Positions 1-12,115 of a DNA stretch of 64,000 nucleotides are shown here, one piece after another (within the stretch, counting starts at the first letter, position 1; every line of letters begins with the position of its first letter). The position numbers were made by a program, and so were the translations under genes. The stretch is from Bolinopsis microptera (Eukaryota > Ctenophora > Tentaculata > Lobata > Bolinopsidae), in NCBI RefSeq assembly GCF_026151205.1, contig NC_087074.1, forward strand, positions 20,862,765 through 20,926,764. The letters are read 5' to 3'. Below the pieces are notes generated by a model. The model was not told where the DNA came from, ran no database searches, and was given only the letters and a program-made list of their open reading frames with translations.

Positions 1-197
1 GTAAAAATAGAGTTCAAGCCTCAAACCATACATTAAATGTACAACTTTTTGAGGGTGTATCTATTAAAAGTAAAAATAGAGTTCAAGCCTCAAACCATAC
101 ATTAAATGTACAACTTTTTGAGGGTGTATCTATTAAAAGTAAAAATAGAGTTCAAGCCTCAAACCATACATTAAATGTACAACTTTTTGAGGGTGTT
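1..197. repeat. 69-bp tandem repeat, about 3 copies, cut by window start
   Basis: Units beginning GTAAAAATAGAGTTCAAGCC start at 1, 70 and 139. The array probably extends left of the window. Confidence 0.95.
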
Positions 198-1166
198 GGA
201 GGGATGTATAACTTCAGTAATCGGATTTATCGAGAATTTAAAATATGCAATGGAAAATTAACGAGCCAAGTATCAGATTCAGAAGGAAAATAAACCAAAC
301 AGACAACTTGTCTGTCAATACAAAGTATAGCAGCACTAAACAAACAGTAACCTTTTGCATTTGAGACACTAAAGATCGAGACGACGCTCTCTCGTTCGTG
401 AGCAGGCTGTCTTTAAGGTCGGAGGTGATCGACAGTCTGCTGGGTCGATCTCTACTCGTAAAGGTCATGTCAACAAACCGGTAATAACTTACAAGAGAGC
501 AACAACAAAAACCCTGTTTTCAGCGCACTTCAACTACAACAATATCGACAACGTTACGCCGATCAAAAGAGTGAGATGCTGCTGCTGACACCTTTTAAAA
601 TGTATCCGCAAGTGCGACCATTTGATGAGTTGACGTTCAAGCTGGGTGTATGAGATGTAACGTTCTACAGACGAACTAGGAATAATAATTAACGGCTCTT
701 TCCGGCCAGCATACGGTGCGTCATATGACAGAATAACAGAGAATTAGATGTAATATGTGACCGACGAATTTTGTGCTGCTAATTGAACTTGACCGGCTGC
801 ACGTAGCGTTACAAGCGGACACGGTAATGCCGGACACGGTAATGCCGCGCACTATGCACTTGTAAAACACGTGTTATTTTGTTGCAACGACGCATATTAT
901 GAAGGAGACAAGTAAATTGTATACTTCAGAAGTTACGAGCTTTCACAACCGGAACAACCAATTGCAAAGATCAGGTATAACTTCATATGTTGACTGAATT
1001 GCAGTGTTTATTATGCTGGGTAATGTAACAAAGTGAGACGCATCAAGTTTCTAAAAAGTAGTTCTAAAACTGAATTAAACAGTCTAATTAATACAATTGA
1101 AATGTAAATTTGTCATTGAAACAGCTCACCATAAGAGGTAGATGTGCTATTTCGAAACTTAAAACA
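198..1166. other. no supported gene
   Basis: AT-rich sequence. Short open frames only, with no recognisable motif or splice-supported exon. Contains a short CGGTAATGCCGGACA duplication near 822. Confidence 0.5.
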
Positions 1167-1337
1167 AGCTATGTACAATTAATCAAATGTCCGGTATTTT
1201 CTAAATCCCCAAGAGGAGCCAGAAGCTATGTACAATTAATCAAATGTCCGGTATTTCCTAAATCCCCAGGAGGAGCCAGAAGCTATGTACAATTAATCAA
1301 ATGTCCGGTATTTCCTAAATCCCCAAGAGGAGCCAGA
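1167..1337. repeat. 57-bp tandem repeat, 3 copies
   Basis: Units beginning AGCTATGTACAATTAATC start at 1167, 1224 and 1281. The 57-bp period keeps frames open on both strands, giving small spurious ORFs. Confidence 0.95.
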
Positions 1338-2142
1338 AGGTAGTTTGTAGGACAGCCAGGACATGTTTCTATCTGTGGACTGCTTCTTGGTGGGGCTGCA
1401 TTTGGCTGGCGAGATAAACCGCACCCTCTTCCCTTCCTGACCTTCTGAAACAGTGGATAGTTACCACAGCTGCAACGGTACACAATGTATAAGTGGTTCA
1501 AATGTTGATTGTATTTTTTATTGAACACCTATATTTGGGTAGTAATTTAATTCGTAATTAGCAAAAACGGCTGAGAGTAGAGACAAGAAGGATAAACAAA
1601 CTAGCTGGCAGGGAGAGCTGTTAAATGTGCCATATGTCATCGCCTCCCTCCCCATATAAATTATTGTGGAGATTTAAAAAACAAAAGAAGTTGTTATGAC
1701 CAAAACATGATTTGGTTCGGAAGAACAGCTATGATTTGTCTGAATATAGCCTGGTTAGGATTTCATTTGATGGTTTATGTTTGTCACGTACCTTCACTTG
1801 CACTCTTAAGGTCAGTACTACTGTCTGAACTTTGGCATGATAAATTGCTGTGTTCTGCCGCAGTTACTTTCTGATGATGAAAGGTTTGGTAGTGTTACTA
1901 TGGTAATAGTTCCTTATAAGGTAGTGTAACATTACCTTTTAAGGAAAGGTTTGGTTATCTACTCAGTCTGGCTTTTTTGACGTGTGTAGATGGTTTGCAT
2001 TAAGATGCCACACTTTTTATTTCCGAAAGCAAACTAATTCCTTGTTTAAGTCAACTATAATGAAAATATAAAATACTCAAAACTAATGTCAAGCAGACCC
2101 GGCGCACGCGCGCGAGGATTGCTTGCGGAGATGTGGTATAAC
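1338..2142. other. no supported gene
   Basis: Nothing recognised. May include the 3' UTR of the exon ending at 2143 on the minus strand. Confidence 0.5.
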
Positions 2143-2932
2143 TCAAACCTTATGCGCGGGAGACTGTTGGTTAGCACAATTATTGTTGATAAACTGAGGC
2201 TTAATAGTTGTTAATAAAGCACTATCACACTTGGGGAGTTTCAAAGATGGTCTGTAAGTTCTGTCGTACACCTGCTGCAGATCAAGTTCAGTTCTACCAT
2301 TAGGATTTCGTATGGCTAAGTGTTTGTAATCCTCAATCCCGCCCACTGCATCCAATGTCTCCTCTTCGTCAGTATCAAGAGAAGTTAGATAAAAGTCTGT
2401 CTGTAAATCCTCTGATATTTGCCTCTGGGGACAGAACAGATAAGTTCTATTAGGATCTCTGTTCCTGCCAGGAGCAGTCCTGCAACCCTGGAGTTGACCT
2501 CTCGAGGGTTTACGCTCTGCAAGACAGTCTAGGACCGGGGTAGATATGGACACTTTCCTCATGTGGTTATCTCCAGATTGGTTATTCGAGCAGGTATACA
2601 ACGAGTTGGGTGCTGAGGATGTGAGGTTCCCTGCTAAACTTACAACCGCTTTATTTCTGCTTGATTTGCTGCTTTTCAAGTGATCTTGGACTGGTGTCTG
2701 GTAGAAGCCTGTCCTGCTGTGCGACTTAGCCTGGTCGTTTTGCCAGGGGGAGAAGGATTGTTGCCATTGTGGTGAATCTTGTAGCCAGGGTGATGATTCA
2801 CGGTGCCACGGTGATTTAGCTTCAGTTAGTTTTGTAAGGGGTGGGAGTTTGTTGTGGGAATGTTCTTGTCTGTTCTCTGCTGTTTCTGTCTCCGAGACTG
2901 AACCTGAAATTGAGCCTTTTGAAAGTTTGTTT
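2143..2932 (-). CDS. terminal exon of an unrecognised gene
   Basis: The frame is open from a strong acceptor (cgtttttttag at 2933) to TGA at 2143, about 263 codons, with no need for an internal start. The protein is low-complexity and probably disordered. It has Trp-spaced repeats (SPWHRESSPW, SPQWQQ, SPWQND), then a Ser-rich stretch and LTSLDTDEEETLDAVGGIED. The long open frame next to a clean acceptor supports a real exon. I do not recognise the family; upstream exons are at higher coordinates. Confidence 0.5.
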
Positions 2933-5900
2933 CTAAAAAAACGTATTTTATTGTTAGGCTTTTAAATTTACAAAAAATACATATTCACACATCTCGAAAT
3001 AAAACCAAATTATTATTTCATGGGCGAACCTTCTGGTAAAGCTTTTAAATTTTACATTCAAAAAAATAGATATTTACACATGTAGAAATAAAATCTTGCT
3101 TGACATAAAATCTTTATATCATGCAAATCATGGCTAGTTTTAGATGTAAAAACCTTTAGGTTTAACTTTCTTCGGCATGGACGAAAAGAATTTGATGTTG
3201 GTCCGCGAGGGCTGATACCCACAAGGATTGCTTGCGGAGTACCCCACAGTAAACATGGTACATACACCAAACGGGCAACTGACAACTGAAGAAAGCTTTT
3301 TAAAACTCACAACTTGTAATTTTACAAAATCGTTTTCTTGATACGCCAGATAACAAGACGTTGTGACCATCAAGCACAACTGTTAAAAAAACTATTTACT
3401 CGGATGAGTTAATGAAGTGCTGGAATTTGTCTCGAACAATTTAAAACTAATTGTTCATTGATCGAAAACGTGTCAGTACTAATTGTAAGAGGTGTGCGTA
3501 GGGGGAGAGGGTTGAGAGGAAAAACAATAGTGGCTGTTATCTAAAGGTGGGTTTGGGAAGTTCTGCAATCGAAACTCTAAAATCGAAGAAGTGAGTTGTT
3601 GAGATTGGATTGCTTGATAAGCAACTGGGCTGGCCGAACCGTTGTACATGTGCAATTGCGTGCAATCGAGACCGAAGATACAACGTGAATACTTATGGCG
3701 ATGTTCGTGAAAATCGTGTCGGCAGACATGAGACATGAGACAAGCTCTATATACTCTTACAAACTACACGATCGGTTAAATGAATGGAGCCTTGTACAGC
3801 CTGGTTCCTGCTTGAGGATGGATCTTTAATATTTTAATATTGAGGGCACTGGAATCATCTTCATCGATCGACTGAGCAATACGAAGAATTAAGATAAACA
3901 CAAAATTTAATTTGAACTTAGCCTGATAGCTTATCTACCAACAATACAGTATGTCGCCCTTCAAGTTCAATTTGAAAACATCTGCGACAAAAAAGTAAAT
4001 TTAAAATAATTTACGATTATTTTTAATATAAAGCTCTGTGGTACTTTAAGTATAGTGAATTGTAAACTCTCCCCCTCAATCCCCGCTCCACAAAGACGCC
4101 AAACAGTATCCAGACTATTAAGTTTGCGGTTGGAAAGGCAGCGCACTTGCACTCCTTTCAATAATTTCAGATTATAGATACAGTTTTCTGCGGTCATGAA
4201 GCGGAGCTATGTAGTATGTATGCTTGTTTTCAATTGAAAGCTTGCCATCAGAGCGAGGACTAAAGGTGGTATCCGGTAGATAAGCATGGGTATTTTTAAA
4301 GCTACGGTAATGACTGGTGTATTCTAAAGACTCCCAAATGGAGCAGCATAATGGTTGTTGGCAAGAAGCATGGTTATAATGGCAAGACAAGCAACTCTGA
4401 TCAGAACCATTGTTAAAAATCAATTATAGAAAAATAAAACAATTGAAGACATGTCGTGCTGTCAAGATCAGCAAATTCAATTTGATCAAAAAAGCAGAGC
4501 ATAACCATTTTTTCGCCTACACTTACAGTCAGTAAAAGTAAGAGAACCGAATGGTAAAAAACACATGGCGTCCAACTAGCCGGCGGCGGGGGAGGTGTAA
4601 TAAGGGAGGCTGGATATGACTGACGGATTTAAAACCAGTAAATATTATCATTAGGGTGGCAGATGGCTACAAAAGCAGACACCCGCAGAAGTAAGCAAAT
4701 AATGACTCAGACGTATAAATGAAAAGAATGGACAAGCAACATCACAATTGGAAGCAACTTGTGATTTAAAATGCAGGTCAATGGAGGTTAAAGTATTAAA
4801 AAGCGCTGCAGTTATTATTTATAAAGTCGGTTTTTTTATTTATTCTCGGAGTGCAGTCAGCTGAGGGTTATGTGCTAGCTGACTGAAAGAGTATAACAAT
4901 TGTTTCCAGAACCAATCAAGCGTGAAGCACAATGGCTTTTAATCTTTGCATAATGAAATGACAAATAACGTTACAACATTGATCGGCAAAGCACGTTGAC
5001 GTACGGTATCACAAGTACATAGCATGGAAATTAAAACTAAATTAAATCAAATCAAAGTAATGCGTTCCGTGGAATTGAGAATAGTATATGTGAAATAACC
5101 TACTTACTGTGAAATAACTTAATAACTGTACTTACTTAAACAGGAACGGTTTCTTTCAGCTCTCCTTCCAGATTCATTGGTTGATCCTCTCTGAGCCGCG
5201 ATGCGCTCAGGTATTTTGGGCAGCTGGCGAGGGTTCCTTTTAATCGCCAGAATCACCCTCTTCACGTTTACTTATATCAATGTTGTGATCAATGCCTAAA
5301 TGCGGTTTTATCAAGTAAAGAGGATTTCTACGGGAAGTAAGGTTTAAAACAAGCAGTAATCATTAGTATAAATTTAACCCATATCATTATCCTACGTACT
5401 ACATTTGGAAGGGGTATTAGCTCGGCCTGAAATAAATAGGTTCTCCAGCTGAAAGCACAACAAAAACATGCAAGGTAAATTGTATTATTACATCAGGCTA
5501 TATTCTCTATCAAAGGGCCAGTAACCTGAGCTTATAGCGTCATTACAGCCCTCGTATTGTTTCATCATCACAACTTAATTATACGGTTTTAAAACTTATT
5601 ACTGTCGTTTTTAACGCCAGTCGGCATATTTCTTGCCAACAAAGTCAAGTGTAGATCAAAACAAACAACAGTAAAACAATTAAAGATTTCAATCTGACGT
5701 TGACCTGGAGATGCCAATCCATTTAATTTAATCATTATGATATTCGATAAAATACAGCTTCTTTCATCATATCACACATACAAAGATAATACTACCAGCG
5801 AGATACACAAAAAGAGACCACTGTGAGAGATAAAATGAAATTGAAATCTTACAAAATGATAAGTAGCAACCACACTCAACAACCTCAGCAAATCCGCGTC

Positions 5901-6769
5901 ATAACCGGTATACATGATGACATCTATTATTGGAGCAGCGGTTTATTTGTTGAAGACACATGACTTTATAGTTGAAGACTTTGACAAGCACACAAATCAT
6001 GTCGCAGTTCAGCTGAACAAACTATTTAGAAGCAAATTAACTGATAAAGTTATTTAGTAGCAAATCAGCTGATAAAGTTGATTTAAAATTGCCGATTAGG
6101 TAGTCATTTTTTCTAGTTCTAATTTGATTATAGCATAAAATGCGTAATGTCCTGAATGAAAATTAAGTACATAATATTTACGTGTGTCTGCGTAATATAT
6201 ACATATATATGTAATATAATGGACAGTAAAAATAAGAATTAAGGGTGTCCGTGAGAATAGGGAAATTAGGACAAAAATCTCATAATAACTGCACTTTATC
6301 GACAGCTTCAATGTGTATCTTATCATCAATACCTGTTGTATTCATTTCCAAAAAATGAACATTGACAAATTACTGATGATTCAAAAATGAGCCGGGAATT
6401 ACAGATTTACAGAGACATTTTAGATTCACCTGAACGTTGTCATCCAGTTTAATTTACACAAAACGGAAAAACTGTACTAAAGACTAAAAAGTGGTTCAGT
6501 CACCAGTGTACGGCGCTTAATACTTTAGTATTTAGTATCATAACGATCGTGCAACCAACGCTCAGATTGATATTTCTTAAAGTTCATGATAGTTCTGGAA
6601 CAAACTCGAAGTTTCTGTTGATATGTTTAGAGGGCATGAAATTTTGGTTACAACTGAGAATTAATAAGTGCATCTAGACACAATTCTGAGCTTCAGTTGT
6701 GCAAGGAAGGGGGCAAAATTTATCAATGATCGTTGCGCTCGGCGTTCACTGAGTTTAGAAGGTAAGAGT
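2933..6769. other. intergenic or intronic, AT-rich
   Basis: Apart from the possible exon at 5132-5273, only short open frames. Two diverged copies of a 50-bp stretch lie at about 2965-3010 and 3046-3095. The string GATTGCTTGCGGAG occurs at 2117 and 3227. Confidence 0.5.
5132..5273 (-). CDS. possible upstream exon of the 2143-2932 gene
   Basis: An open minus-strand segment encodes VKRVILAIKRNPRQLPKIPE and RGSTNESGRRAERNRS, ending at overlapping donors gtaagt and gtacag. Only the gtacag donor has the phase needed to join the exon starting at 2932. The acceptor side is weak. Basic composition; family unknown. Confidence 0.3.
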
Positions 6770-7314
6770 GGGTTGGGAGGGGTTTGGAGGGGGTGGGAGG
6801 GGGTGGGAGGGGGTGGGAGGGGGTGGGAGGGTGTGGGAGGGAGTGGGAGGGGGTGGAAGGGGGTGGAAGGGGGTGGAAGGGGTGGAAGGGGGTGGGAGGG
6901 GGTGGAAGGGGGTGGAAGGGGTGGAAGGGGTGGAAGGGGGTGGGAGGGGGTGGAAGGGGGTGGAAGGGGGTGGAAGGGGGTGGAAGGGGGTGGAAGGGGA
7001 TGAAGGGGTGGAAGGGGGGTGGGAGGGGGTAGGAGGGGGTGGGAGGGGGTGGAAGGGGTGGAAGGGGTGGAAGGGGTGGAAGGGGGTGGGAAGGGGGTGG
7101 AAGGGGGTGGAAGGGGATGAAGGGGTGGAAGGGGGTGGGAGGGGGGTGGGAGGGGGTAGGAGGGGGTGGGAGGGGGTGGAAGGGGTGGAAGGGGTGGAAG
7201 GGGGTGGGAAGGGGGTGGAAGGGGGTGGAAGGGGGTGGAAGGGGGTGGAAGGGGATGAAGGGGTGGAAGGGGGGTGGGAGGGGGGTGGGAGGGGGTAGGA
7301 GGGGGTGGAGGGGT
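6770..7314. repeat. G-rich minisatellite (GGGGGTGGAAG family)
   Basis: About 545 bp of units such as GGGGGTGGGAG and GGGGGTGGAAG, in higher-order blocks that include GGGGATGAAGG. Every unit supplies runs of 3-6 G on the plus strand, so G-quadruplex formation is likely. The Gly-rich open frames are artefacts. Confidence 0.95.
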
Positions 7315-8710
7315 GAGGTAGCGGGTCGTGTTGGGAGGAGGTTACGAGAATTTGGTTATGGGTTTGTTGGGTATCTTAGTTTTGGGGGACCATCGTGTCA
7401 TTAGTAGCAGAAAAATGACTCTGTAGGAATCCTCATCTTTTAGTTCTGTTGATTTAGAATTTATCTTCATGTTGTAATAGTTTTGTACAGTTCAATAGTT
7501 CCTAAGTTGCGGTGAATGGGGACTTGCCACCCCACGGAAACGTTAAAATATATCTGTCACAACTTCCTTAAGTTTAACTTACTTGTTATATAGTAGTGTT
7601 GAAAGTATTGATATAAAATTAAGTGGTCATGCCGACTACATTTTATTATTAGACTCTACACCAGTGCAAATAACTCTTGGAGGGTGAGAAATATAGCGAG
7701 TATCTAAATAACATTCCTTGCTTATTATACTTGTATCCTCACAAAAATTTTGATCTCGTTCAGGTCAAAAAACTAACCAATTCCAGCGTTATATATAATA
7801 TTTGTTTAATGATACCAAGATGCAGCAAACTTCAGCCAAAGTTAGTTGACGTGTTGGTGACATTAAGAGATTGGCATTACTACAGCTGTTTAGCGATTAT
7901 GAATATCGGTGCTGTACAGTGGCTCAACTTCAAGTTCAAAATTCTATAATGCTCAGTGCTCACATAATTCACCTCTGTTCTATAGAGAAACACATTGGAA
8001 AGAGAAAGAGAAAGAGAAACACATTGGAACCGCTTGATTTTAAAGAACCTTTTAATCACATTGCTAAGTACCTACTAACATATATAAGCACAAAAAGTTA
8101 CGGTAAATATTGGTCGTCTAGTATAAACACTATAAAGTAAAACACACGTTAGCGACCATTCCTCCCTTTAAAATTCCTTGTCTTAAACAAAGTTTTGAGC
8201 ACACAAGCATATAAAGTTTAAGGTAAGTGTTTATGATCAATGCAGTTACTTGTTGTAAATGATAAACTAAAACACAACATGATTCACGTTACAGTTTCCA
8301 TGTGATCTGATTTCAAATAAGTTGACAAGCAGATAATCGTGTTCGCCTCAATCATTCTTCTTTCAACACGAGCTATACGGTAATACTGTAATCTAAGAGC
8401 TATTCAGTATTCAGTGCTGTATTATTATATCTCCTGGCTTCTCTATATTAATTAATATCTACATCTGATTACTAACCGCAGAAAGCCAATTCAGTCTTAC
8501 CTACTGTGACAAATTGGTGGACAAATTTCCGGAATATCTTTTCCATTCTGTAATTGGGGTAGGAAGAAGATTACATCGCAGTTTGATAAATTTGGTAAGG
8601 GAGCAAAGTCCTGCACCCTAAATAACAAACACAGCAGCGGATTTTCCAATCCTACGGACCTCTGCACTCTAACACTCTACTTACCTACTGATTTTCTGTA
8701 CATCGTGCAC
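7315..8710. other. no supported gene
   Basis: AT-rich; short frames without recognisable domains. Confidence 0.5.
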
Positions 8711-9600
8711 GATGCCCTTTCCGCTACAGAATGAACACTTGGATATGGTAGATGATGCTATGGTTAAGAATGGCGAGTTCCTTACGGAATATGTGGATCA
8801 GATACACATGGCGACTGACAGTATTTTCAAGGAGCTTTAGAAGTAAAATCGGTGTTCAACACAACGATGATGTGCGATTTGATAAACTGAACCAGAGAAG
8901 TGTGCCTAGAGAGAGGTTATCAGAGTGGTAAGAGACAGTGTGCTGTATTCTGGACAATTATTGTGGTCCATTGTTACAATCCGCCGTGGAAACAGCTACC
9001 GACAACCGCATGTTCAGGAAAGAAGAATATCAGATACGACTAAAATCATAGAAATACAAGGTCGAGAGAAGTTACTCTCCAAGCAAGAAGAAGACATGGC
9101 AAAAATTAGTGATTTGCAGGAGAAGTTAGCTATGAAGAAGTATGGTGAGATTGGAACTGTGAAAATTGCAGCTCAGAAAGATATCAAAACCTTTTCGTCT
9201 CTTTTGAAAAACACGTGCAAAAACGCCTTTGCACCGAAGAGATCCAGGCTGCAGTGAAAAGGGTTGAAGAAGATCGAAGTAAAAGTCTAATAATATTTGG
9301 GCTTCCGGAGACTGAAGAGAACTTGCATGCTAACTGCTAAGGTATCGTGTATTCTGTTGGACCATCTCAACGAAGAACCGAAAATCTTGAGCTGTAAACG
9401 AGTTGGAAAGAACACAAGTACAAGTGAGCGAGTCAAGCCAGTGAAATTTACTTTTATTTCTATACCTCAGATCGAGCAAGACTAAGTTATTACGACATGT
9501 TGAGGGGTTTAGCTCAGTTTACATTACTCCTAATAAATCAGCTGCAGACAGGATGGCCTACACGAAAGTGTCGCGACAACTTTCTGCTGTCCTTTTATTG
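8711..9600 (+). pseudogene. LINE ORF1 relic (coiled coil plus RRM-like part)
   Basis: Broken in several frames. Readable pieces: MPFPLQNEHLDMVDDAM, a Lys/Glu coiled coil (LLSKQEEDMAKISDLQEKLA), AAVKRVEEDRSKSLIIFGLP, then RVGKNTSTSERVKPVKFTF and a further degenerate stretch. The pattern IIFGLPE...RVGK...RPVKF is typical of the RRM-like region in LINE ORF1 proteins. Stops and frameshifts make it inactive. Confidence 0.6.
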
Positions 9601-9641
9601 AATAGCTGGTCGCGACCAGCTCCTCAATAAAAGGACAGCAG
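9584..9641. repeat. 58-bp near-perfect palindrome
   Basis: Outer 18-bp arms (CTGCTGTCCTTTTATTGA and its complement) flank a perfect 16-bp palindrome GCTGGTCGCGACCAGC, with a single 3-bp mismatch on each side. It lies at the end of the LINE ORF1 relic. Confidence 0.95.
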
Positions 9642-10264
9642 AGCCCGCGCGGACAAAGTTCACGTAATCAATTAAAGAACTAGTGTAATATGGTAAGCTG
9701 GTTGCAGCAGGATTTAGGCTTTTTAGATCGTTTAGAATATTCTAGAATAACTATTAGTGTTAAATAACCGTTAGGATTAGCGTTAGATTAGATTAGGTTA
9801 GTGTAGTAGATTATGGAGGTCACGCGGTAGTCAGGTTAGTTAGTTAGGTTATATTATTATTATTGGACAGACTGGGCTGCGCGGCGTCACGTGGTTCGCC
9901 ATGTGATGTCACGTGACCCAGTGCTGGTAATTCTCATCTGCCCCATTACATTCAGTTTTTCGAGTGGCTTGCTGGGTGAAGTTTATAAAATTACCACCGC
10001 CGAAAAACGCTGTAACGTGGCCGAAGAGTCGCTAGTCTTGGTTTATTGATAATATAGTAATTTATTACCATTCGAGACTTATTGTTCGAACCCCCTGTTT
10101 CCTTTGTTCTTACCTAACTTAGGACTCGATCAAGTCATGCGATCATTTAAAGTTATACGGCACTCAGAAGCCTGTAAGAGTTAAAGTATATTTATTACCG
10201 TAACTAGAGTCTTCGCCGTATTCCTCATCAGAGCACGTGTAGTTGCAGAGCTAGAGATTTACAG

Positions 10265-10480
10265 TTAACCGGGTACGACACTTCGATATCGGACCCGTCT
10301 ATTTCTTAAAGTACCGTGTACGACACTTCTTTATCGTGCCCTTGTACATTTTAATTACCCGTGTACGATACTTCAATATCATACCCGTATATCTCTTAAG
10401 TACAGTATACGACACTTTTCTATCGTAATTGTACACTTTAATTACCCGTGTACGCCACTTCGCTACCGTACCTTTGTGAG
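10265..10480. repeat. diverged tandem repeat, about 43 bp, 5 copies
   Basis: Units share TACGACACTT and TATCGT and alternate between endings TCTTAAAGTA-like and TTTTAATTA-like, suggesting an older two-unit higher-order repeat. Confidence 0.7.
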
Positions 10481-11022
10481 CAGGCAGTATTGACCATTGG
10501 TACGCCCCGGGAGGACTGTTCTGGTTGCCAATCGTATTTTACACTAAAACTTTAGAGTCGTTAGCTCGAAGAAGGAGCCTTGAGTCTGAGTTATATATTT
10601 TCTTTAAGTACAATATTATATGTTTTGATTCACTGATTAATTAATTTTTTTCTAGGACCCAATGTTATTGCGGATGTGGTTACCCCTCTTTCAATACATA
10701 ATTTGGGTTTCGATACCTACACTGGGCTACTGGAAATTTGGGCTATATTGGTTTTCTCCTTTTATGTCTGGGTTTATTTAGAAGCATTTGATTCTGTATA
10801 ATTTAATTATGCATCGTTTGAAAAGAATGATTTAGATAAAGCAGTTTGCTAGTTCACACGATAAAACTTTCGGGGATATATAAATACCAAGTAACGCTGT
10901 TACTTGGTTACTTAGTAACGGGTCCCTCGTAATAAGCAACTAGTACTAGTACTAGTAGTAGTAGTAGTATTTCCCCCGTTTTATAGATTTCTTATGTCTA
11001 AACTCATTCCCGCGTCGTACTA

Positions 11023-11310
11023 CAGTGGCGTAACGTTGCCTGTTGGCGCCCCCCCCCCCCCCCGCCGAAAAGGCGCCCCCCTGTTGGCGCCCCCTCCCTA
11101 AAATTGAACAAATTAGGTGATTTATTTAGAGGATACGCCCGCGCCGGTAAAATCTCTAAAAAAGTGTGTATCTAGAGCAAAACGCGCAGTTTTGCTAGTA
11201 CTTTAGTTAAGTTTTCGAAATTGTCCCACATTCAAACGACGATTTGGCGCCCCCCTAAGACGGTGCCCCCCTGCACAGCGGGGTCAGCGGGGCCCTTCGT
11301 TACGCCACTG
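11023..11310. mobile_element. MITE with 13-bp TIR CAGTGGCGTAACG
   Basis: 288 bp bounded by CAGTGGCGTAACG and its complement. The interior is GGCGCCCCC-rich and contains a 15-base C run. The termini resemble hAT-type ends. I see no clear target duplication, and it has no coding capacity. Confidence 0.7.
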
Positions 11311-11478
11311 GTCAGACAGGAACGAGCATGTTACTGTTAACAAGAGTCAAAAATACCGGCAGGGCACTCAATTAAATTCCGTAAGTGTTCTAGGCGTGAA
11401 ACATTGTCTTCAGGAGAAGGAATCTGTTGTGAACCGGAACGGTTCACTGAATCACTTTAAATGTTTTACTGTTTAGAG

Positions 11479-12115
11479 GAGAATTGGTATTTGTTGCACT
11501 ACTGTTCTCAGGAGAAGGATACCGGTGGTCTACTGTTTTGAAGAGAACTGGTAGTGGTGCACTACTGTTCTCAGGAGAAGGAAACCGGTGGTCTACTGTT
11601 TTGAAGAGAACTAGTGCGTTACTGTTCTCAGGAGAAGGAAACCGGTGGTCTACTGTTTTGAAGAGAACTAGTGCGTTACTGTTCTCAGGAGAAGGAAACC
11701 CTTGGTCTACTGTTTTGAAGAGAACTGGTACACTACTGTTCTTACTCGACTCGACTTAGGGCGGCTTCAGCGTCCGAACAGAAATAGTCTTCTTCCAAAT
11801 CTGTCTATCCAGCATGAGTTTGTTAATCTCTTTGCTGTCGTCAAGCCCCGTGTCCTTCCGAAGGATGTCAATGTATGTGAGATGTGGTCTTCCCCTTCGA
11901 CGATGTCCTTGAAGGGGTTCCCAGAAGAGAAGTTGATGACCTAATAGTTCTTCATGTCTCGCTAAATGACCTGCGAGTCTCATCCTCCGTGCAGCTATCT
12001 TATCAGATGCTCTGATGAGGTTCTTAGGAGAAGACAAACCGTTGGTCTACTGTTTTGAAGAGAACTGGTACACTATTGTTCCCCGGAGAAGAAAACTGAT
12101 GCTCTAATATGTAAT
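11479..12115. repeat. 57-bp minisatellite interrupted by a LINE fragment
   Basis: About five units sharing CTACTGTTTTGAAGAGAACT and GTTCTCAGGAGAAGGAAACC at 11479-11738, with more at 12020-12115. The array is split by the insertion 11745-12019. Confidence 0.88.
11745..12019 (-). pseudogene. RTE-like LINE 3' fragment
   Basis: The minus strand encodes IAARRMRLAGHLARHEELL, GHRRRGRPHLTYID and DRQIWKKTI, the C-terminus of RTE-type reverse transcriptases (R-x-x-x-x-GH-x-x-R, RGRP). It is flanked by 7-bp direct repeats GTTCTTA (11738-11744 and 12020-12026), so this 5'-truncated copy inserted into the 57-bp array. Confidence 0.8.

Noticed and set aside
1-197. CRISPR-like array
   Set aside because: The 69-bp units are contiguous with no spacers; ordinary tandem repeat in a eukaryotic genome.
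3058-4423. Several 75-85 codon minus-strand ORFs
   Set aside because: No recognisable motif, no splice support, and overlapping frames of similar length. Not distinguishable from chance.
6668-7404. Overlapping Gly/Trp/Glu-rich ORFs
   Set aside because: All are readings of the G-rich minisatellite in several frames.
9680-10560. Solo LTR of a retrotransposon
   Set aside because: Considered because of the tandem TACGACACTT blocks and a TG start, but no matching second copy, clear ends or primer-binding site could be shown.
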